Program-made: the position numbers and the translations under genes | In this document: piece by piece, positions 5,759 through 9,967 of the stretch | How the letters are laid out: every line of letters begins with the position of its first letter | Numbering within the stretch: the first letter of the stretch is position 1 | Origin: Burkholderiales bacterium | Lineage (GTDB): Bacteria > Pseudomonadota > Gammaproteobacteria > Burkholderiales > SG8-39 | Assembly (NCBI GenBank): GCA_016649475.1 | Contig: JAENXP010000041.1 | Span: forward strand, 1-9,967 | DNA length: 9,967 nucleotides | Direction of reading: 5' to 3' | Notes under the pieces: generated by a model | Seen by the model: the letters and a program-made list of their open reading frames with translations, nothing else | The model's database searches: none | What the model was told of the DNA's origin: nothing

Positions 5759-7717
5759 ATGGGTACGAAACAGGAAATCATCAGCTCCCTAGGCGAAAAG
5801 CAGTTGCTCCTGCCGGGGCTGGTGCAAAGCGGCCTGGCGGCAAACGACCGGGTCAAGTATTTTTTTACCCTGCTGCAGCTGGCGCGGGAGCAATGCGAGC
5901 AGCCTGCGCCGAATCCGCCCGATCTGCAGCGCGAGCGCGAGGCGAGCGGCGTCGCCGATGCCGAGCTGGACGGCGTGATCGCGGCGAGCCGCGGCCTGCC
6001 GGGAGGGCGATGCCGCATACCCGGTGCCGGGGCGTTGCTGGGGCAGGTCATCGTCTGCCTGAAAGAAATGCTGGCGCCGATCGAATTGGCGCGGGAACTG
6101 GATCTGGAGAGCGGCGCCGGCGAGTATCGCAAGCGGCTTGCGGCTGTGGCCAAAGTTGCGCGCGCCGCGCGCAAGGACATCGTGCCGGCGGCGTTGATTT
6201 CAGCCCTGACTTCGGGCGAGCGCAAGCGCGGCGACACCGCACACCTGCTGGTAATGGATCTGCACAAGGCCTTGAACCGGCTGCAGGGGGAGTTGTCGCG
6301 CGAGAGCGTGGACGGTGCGCGCGTCTACGGCCTGCGCGCCCAGGACAAGGAACTGGTGCGCGCGTTCATGCGCGGTCTGAATTCGACCCAGGCGCTCAAG
6401 CTGGATCATCCGGGACTGGGTACCACGGCCGCCCTGAGCGGCAGGCAGTTGGTATTGCAGAACGACATCGGCACCACCGATGCGCACGTGCTGGTGGTGC
6501 ACGTAGAGGGCCTGGCCGCCACGCTCACCTATTCCGACGTGCACCTGGAGCGCCTGCTGTTTTTCCAGAGTCTGTTCGAAAAATTCACCGTCAAATGGGA
6601 GGAAACCCGCTCGCGCCGCGAAAGCGGGCTGAATGAGGGCGGCATCTACCATCTGTGCATCGGCGCCTACAAGGCGCGCGATCGCGAGCAGCTGGCGCAA
6701 TACCTGGAGTTCCTCGGCTCGCGTCTGGTATTCCTGATCGACTGGAACCGCGCGCGCAAGCGCCTGCGCCCGTTCGTGCGCAAGCGCAGTGGCATAGCTG
6801 TGCTCAAGTGGGCCGCGGACAACGGCTATGGCCACATGTCCTTCCTCAAGATCGGCGGCGACATGCTGATCTACGACGCGATGCAGTTCGCGATCAAGGG
6901 GGCGCCGCGCTTCGGCGAGGACTTGCGCGACATGCTCGGCCGCGAGCGCGCGCTGGCGTTCCTGAAATTCGTCGTGCGCACCTGCGCCGAAGGCGTGCTC
7001 ACCGCCAAACCCGATTCGCTGATCCGCGACGAAGTGCGGGCCGAGTTGGCGAACTACTTTCACAGCGCCGAGCGCGACCTGTTGGAACTGGCCTGCGAGC
7101 ACGCGGCGCTGCTGGTCGAACTGGCCTCGGGCGTGCGCGATGGGGTGCTGCAGCTGCAGCTTGCCGGCAGCAACGGGGCACTCGCGCGCATCGCCGCGCG
7201 CGCCAAAGCCTGGGAAACGGCGGCCGACAGCCTGCTGAACCAGGTGCGCGCGGCGGTCGATCATTCCGCCGGGGCGGTATTCTTCAAGCTGCTGCTGGAA
7301 GCGGCCGACGATGTCGCCGACAGCCTGGAGGAAGCGGCGTTTCATTTCACCCTGTTTCCGCCGCGCAGCGCGCCCGAGGATGCGCATGAACGCCTGCGCG
7401 CGCTCGCCGACCTGCTGGTAGCGGGGGCGCAGGAATACCTCAAGGCGCTGACGACTGCGCGCTATGTGCGCCGCGGCGCCGATCGCGACGACATGCGCGA
7501 TTTTCTCGAGGCAGTACACCGCATCACCACGGTCGAGCACGATAGCGACCAGGCGCAGCGCGAGATCAAATCGGCGCTGCTGGCCGCCGAGAGCGATGCG
7601 CGCGGCCTGTTCGTGGTAGCCGAAGTCGCGCGCAATCTGGAGGAAGCTGCCGACGCCCTGATGCACAGCGGACTGGTGCTGCGCGACCATGTCATGGGCG
7701 CGGTGGCGGCGAGTTAG
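5759..7717 (+). CDS. Large protein with C-terminal DUF47/PhoU-like domain; N-terminal two-thirds unassigned
   Basis: A 652-residue soluble, mostly helical, charge-rich protein with no signal peptide or membrane segment. Residues ~475-645 resemble DUF47 (PhoU-related) helical bundles. They carry repeated acidic E-x-x-x-D patterns typical of metal sites in that family: WETAAD (485-490), EAADDVADSLEEA (514-526), TVEHDSD (591-597) and LEEAAD (627-632). DUF47 proteins are usually only ~200 residues and often pair with phosphate permeases; here the partner is a dikinase instead. I do not recognise residues 1-470. They hold a probable beta segment, LVLQNDIGTTDAHVLVVHVE (231-250), then YHLCIGAYKARD, RLVFLIDWNRARKRLRPFVR and WAADNGYGHMSFLKIGGDML, whose clustered basic and aromatic residues suggest ligand or phosphate binding (inference). 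The stop is 2 bp before the dikinase-like ATG, implying translational coupling. An FNR box lies upstream. Role unknown: phosphate acceptor, regulator or scaffold of the dikinase. Confidence 0.8.
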   Translation: MGTKQEIISSLGEKQLLLPGLVQSGLAANDRVKYFFTLLQLAREQCEQPAPNPPDLQREREASGVADAELDGVIAASRGLPGGRCRIPGAGALLGQVIVCLKEMLAPIELARELDLESGAGEYRKRLAAVAKVARAARKDIVPAALISALTSGERKRGDTAHLLVMDLHKALNRLQGELSRESVDGARVYGLRAQDKELVRAFMRGLNSTQALKLDHPGLGTTAALSGRQLVLQNDIGTTDAHVLVVHVEGLAATLTYSDVHLERLLFFQSLFEKFTVKWEETRSRRESGLNEGGIYHLCIGAYKARDREQLAQYLEFLGSRLVFLIDWNRARKRLRPFVRKRSGIAVLKWAADNGYGHMSFLKIGGDMLIYDAMQFAIKGAPRFGEDLRDMLGRERALAFLKFVVRTCAEGVLTAKPDSLIRDEVRAELANYFHSAERDLLELACEHAALLVELASGVRDGVLQLQLAGSNGALARIAARAKAWETAADSLLNQVRAAVDHSAGAVFFKLLLEAADDVADSLEEAAFHFTLFPPRSAPEDAHERLRALADLLVAGAQEYLKALTTARYVRRGADRDDMRDFLEAVHRITTVEHDSDQAQREIKSALLAAESDARGLFVVAEVARNLEEAADALMHSGLVLRDHVMGAVAAS

Positions 7718-7719
7718 CC

Positions 7720-9381
7720 ATGGCCAAGAGCAAGCGGCACGATAGTGGGGACAGTGAGCGGCGGGTATACCTGATCAGCGCGGGCGCCGCACTGGCGGCC
7801 GGCGCCTCGCCCGAGGAAATGGGTTTCAAGGCCTACAACCTTGCGCGCATGGCGGCCGTGGGCATGCCGGTGCCGGCGGCGTTCGTCCTGTCGACAGCCT
7901 TCTGTCGCGACTACTACGCGCAGAAGTGCGCGCTGGCCGAAGGTTTTCGCGATTTGCTGCGCGGCAACTTGCGCGAACTGGAGCGACTGTCGGGCCTGTC
8001 CTTCGGCGGCGAACGCCGGCCGCTGCTGGTTTCGGTGCGCTCGGGCGCAGCGGTGTCGATGCCGGGTATGCTCGACACCGTGCTGAACGTCGGTTTGAAC
8101 GATGTCACCGTGGCGGGGCTGGTGCGCATGACCGGCAATCCGCGCCTGGCCTGGGATTCCTACCGCAGACTGATTCAGTCATTCGCTGAAGTAGTGCAGG
8201 GCGCAAAGCCGGACGCGTTCGACGCGGCGCGCGCGCGAGCGCTCAAGGCGGCGCGCCTTGCCAGCGCTAGCGAACTCGATTTCATCGCACTGCGCGAACT
8301 TGCCGGCGAGTATCTGGAGATCTACCGCGAGCTTACCGGCGAGGGCTTCCCGCAGGCGCCGCAGGACCAGCTGACCGCCGCAACGGAGGCGGTATTGCGC
8401 TCCTGGTCCGGGAAGAAAGCGCTCGAATACCGGCGTCTTCATCACCTGCGCGCCGCCGCCGGCACCGCCGTCTGCGTGCAAACGATGGTATTCGGCAACA
8501 GTGGCGGCACTTCCGGCTCCGGGGTCGCCTTTACCCGCGATCCGGCAAACGGCGAGAACGCGCTGTACATGGATTTTCTGTTTAATGCCCAGGGCGACGA
8601 TGTGGTGTCGGGCCGGCAGGAACTCGGGGACCGCGGGCAAATCGGCGCGCTGCTGCCGCAAGTGGCGCAGCAAATCGACGCGCTGCGCCAGCGCCTCGAG
8701 GCCGAGTTCGGTGACCTGCAGGAATTCGAGTTCACGGTGCAGAACGGGCAGCTCTATATGCTGCAGACGCGCAACGGCAAGCGTACGCCGCTGGCGGCGA
8801 TGCGGATCGCGGTCGAAATGGTCGCGGAAGGTCTGCTGGAGCCGGCGGCGGGGCTCAAGCGGCTGGAGGGCTATAAGCTTCAGTCAATTCTGACCGAGTC
8901 GATCCGGGCCAAGGACGGGCAGACGCCGCTGGCGCGCGCCGTGCCAGCGGGTGTAGGCGTTGCGGTTGGGGAAATAGCGCTCGACTCCGAGACGGCGCGC
9001 CGGCGCACCGCATCCGGAAAAGCGGTCATTCTGGTGCGCGAGGACACGTCTACCGACGACGTCGGCGGCATCGCCCGAGCGGCCGGCATACTTACCGCGC
9101 GCGGCGGACGCACCGCGCATGCGGCGGTGGTCGCGCGCCAGATGGGCAAAGTGTGCCTGGTCGGATGCCGCGAGCTGACGATCGACCTTGCCAGGCGCAG
9201 TTGCAGCATCGGCGGCAAGCCCTTGCGCGAAGGCCAGGTGATATCGCTGGACGGCGGCGCCGGCGAAATTTTTCAGGGCGCGGTCGACATCGTGCGCGCG
9301 AAGCCCGAGCGCGAACTCGCGGCGGTCGCTTCCTGGCGTGCGCAGTCGCCGCCCTCCCGGCGGGCGCACAGCAGGCGGTAG
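7720..9381 (+). CDS. Short pyruvate phosphate dikinase homologue (ATP-binding + phosphohistidine domains, no TIM barrel)
   Basis: This 553-residue protein follows the first ~530 residues of pyruvate phosphate dikinase closely, then stops; full enzymes are about 870-900 residues. The ATP-grasp domain shows LLVSVRSGAAVSMPGMLDTV (102-121), WDSYRRLIQSFAEVV (145-159), SGSGVAFTRDPANGE (265-279), FNAQGDDVVSG (288-298) and EFTVQNGQLYMLQTRNGKRT (337-356). The swivelling domain carries GILTARGGRTAHAAVVARQM (456-475), with the phospho-accepting His467. The PEP/pyruvate-binding barrel (PEP-utilisers C-terminal domain) is absent. A TAG followed directly by TGA ends the frame, and no barrel remnant lies downstream, so this is a stable architecture rather than a visible frameshift. 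The chain ends in a basic tail (PPSRRAHSRR). Known biochemistry predicts ATP-dependent His phosphorylation; the final acceptor is unknown. Precedents for non-pyruvate acceptors are phenylphosphate synthase, rifampin phosphotransferase and glucan water dikinase. Confidence 0.9.
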   Translation: MAKSKRHDSGDSERRVYLISAGAALAAGASPEEMGFKAYNLARMAAVGMPVPAAFVLSTAFCRDYYAQKCALAEGFRDLLRGNLRELERLSGLSFGGERRPLLVSVRSGAAVSMPGMLDTVLNVGLNDVTVAGLVRMTGNPRLAWDSYRRLIQSFAEVVQGAKPDAFDAARARALKAARLASASELDFIALRELAGEYLEIYRELTGEGFPQAPQDQLTAATEAVLRSWSGKKALEYRRLHHLRAAAGTAVCVQTMVFGNSGGTSGSGVAFTRDPANGENALYMDFLFNAQGDDVVSGRQELGDRGQIGALLPQVAQQIDALRQRLEAEFGDLQEFEFTVQNGQLYMLQTRNGKRTPLAAMRIAVEMVAEGLLEPAAGLKRLEGYKLQSILTESIRAKDGQTPLARAVPAGVGVAVGEIALDSETARRRTASGKAVILVREDTSTDDVGGIARAAGILTARGGRTAHAAVVARQMGKVCLVGCRELTIDLARRSCSIGGKPLREGQVISLDGGAGEIFQGAVDIVRAKPERELAAVASWRAQSPPSRRAHSRR

Positions 9382-9520
9382 TGACCGCGACAGAATAGGA
9401 TAGTTCGACCGTCCTTTTGGAAATACCTGGGAGGCCGTTACGTGACGGCGAGAGCATCCCGGCCGCAAATCGGGCACGAGCGGCAAGCGCCACACCAATC
9501 GCCTCGTGTCGCGATGCGTC

Positions 9521-9967
9521 CTAGCGCATGAAAATGCTCCGTTCCATGTATTCACGCAGAAACATGGCACTGCGTACGGTACCGGCGGTGGCGTCGAACA
9601 ACACCACGAAGCGCGTCGGTTCGTTGAAGGCATCGCGGAAGCGCCACTCCCACCCCAGTTCGTTGCGTTCCTTGTTGTAGACGCTGCGGCTGTCGATCGG
9701 CGGACCGAGCAGCCGTAGTACCTCTTCTTTGCTCAGGCCGGGTACGATGCGGCGGAAAGTCCGATCGTCGAGAGCATTCTCTATGCTTTGCAGGCGCCCG
9801 TCCGGCCCGAGTTTTACCATATAGGTATGGTAACCATATGGTCCGCGTGGATAGGCGAGCTGGACTGAACCGTCGGCGTCCTGCCATCGCATCGCAGGCT
9901 GTCCCATCTTTGCCTGCACCTGTTCCAGGTTCGCTTCGCCTGGCTTCAAGCCGGCTCCGCTGTAGGA
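9521..9967 (-). CDS. BamE/SmpA (OmlA)-like outer-membrane lipoprotein, C-terminal part
   Basis: Partial gene: the - strand frame is open to the right edge, and the true start lies beyond it. The visible 148 residues begin SYSGAGLKPG, which looks like the stretch just after a lipobox cysteine, so probably only the signal peptide is missing (inference). Two SmpA/OmlA-type repeats are seen: LKPGEANLEQVQAKMGQPAM with QLAYPRGPYGYHTYMVKLG, and IVPGLSKEEVLRLLGPP with ELGWEWRFRDAFNEPTRFVV. Each has the G-x-x-x-x-x-V-x-x-x-x-G-x-P turn followed by a Trp/Tyr-rich strand. BamE proper is a small single-domain subunit of the outer-membrane protein assembly complex. This two-repeat form is a relative known to me from Betaproteobacteria, so its role in Bam is not assured. 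An apparent TTG start at 9949 is an internal Leu codon. The gene converges with the dikinase operon across a 139-bp gap. Confidence 0.82.
   Translation of the reverse strand, partial: SYSGAGLKPGEANLEQVQAKMGQPAMRWQDADGSVQLAYPRGPYGYHTYMVKLGPDGRLQSIENALDDRTFRRIVPGLSKEEVLRLLGPPIDSRSVYNKERNELGWEWRFRDAFNEPTRFVVLFDATAGTVRSAMFLREYMERSIFMR

Noticed and set aside
6200..7690. Long open frame (496 codons) on the - strand opposite the DUF47-type gene
   Set aside because: It is a shadow of the + strand gene, which has a ribosome binding site, a coupled partner and recognisable domain motifs; the - strand product shows none.
9382..9520. Hairpins (GGGA..CCGT/ACGG..TCCC near 9429-9460; CACGAG/CTCGTG at 9475-9508) as a terminator for the convergent genes
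   Set aside because: Stems are short (4-6 bp), loops are long and no T-run follows on either strand. They may contribute, but a terminator call is not justified.

Overview
The window is GC-rich, with dense genes in strong codon bias. It looks like chromosomal DNA of a betaproteobacterium. The pointers are a BamE/SmpA-type lipoprotein of a form I associate with Betaproteobacteria, a long adenosylcobalamin-dependent ribonucleotide reductase with a zinc-ribbon tail, a TRAP-transporter permease, and a perfect FNR/ANR-type operator. The lineage is inferred from protein style; there is no rRNA or other marker in the window. A facultatively anaerobic lifestyle is plausible.

Left part (1-2483). The 3' end of a TRAP transporter large permease (dctM type, + strand) enters from the left edge. 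It faces, tail to tail, a malate/L-lactate dehydrogenase-family oxidoreductase (- strand). A strong hairpin plus T-run on the + strand, just inside the 3' end of the dehydrogenase gene, could end dctM transcription. Next on the - strand is a small PaaI-type hotdog thioesterase. It is separated from nrdJ by a clear Rho-independent terminator at 2455-2483.

Centre (2570-5758). nrdJ (961 codons, - strand) encodes a class II ribonucleotide reductase with catalytic, TSCPD-like and zinc-ribbon regions. Two NrdR-box-like 16-mers lie upstream of its start, exactly 31 bp apart. The roughly 300-bp divergent intergenic region also carries a very GC-rich nested hairpin and, further right, a perfect FNR/ANR box (TTGAT-N4-ATCAA). 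A -10-like hexamer downstream of that box gives class II activator spacing for the rightward operon.

Right part (5759-9381). This is the most interesting part: a tight two-gene operon (2-bp gap). The first gene encodes a 652-residue, mostly helical protein whose C-terminal third resembles the DUF47/PhoU-like family and whose first ~470 residues I cannot assign. The second encodes a 553-residue pyruvate phosphate dikinase homologue. It keeps the ATP-grasp domain and the phosphohistidine domain (His467) but ends where the PEP/pyruvate TIM barrel should begin. It should be able to make phospho-His from ATP but has no domain to hand the phosphate to pyruvate. The DUF47-type partner, or something it binds, is the obvious candidate acceptor or regulator. 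With the FNR site, this suggests a low-oxygen-induced phosphotransfer system of unknown substrate.

Right edge (9521-9967). The C-terminal part of a BamE/SmpA-like lipoprotein gene runs in from the right on the - strand, converging with the operon. No tRNA, rRNA, CRISPR array, insertion sequence or prophage gene is seen.
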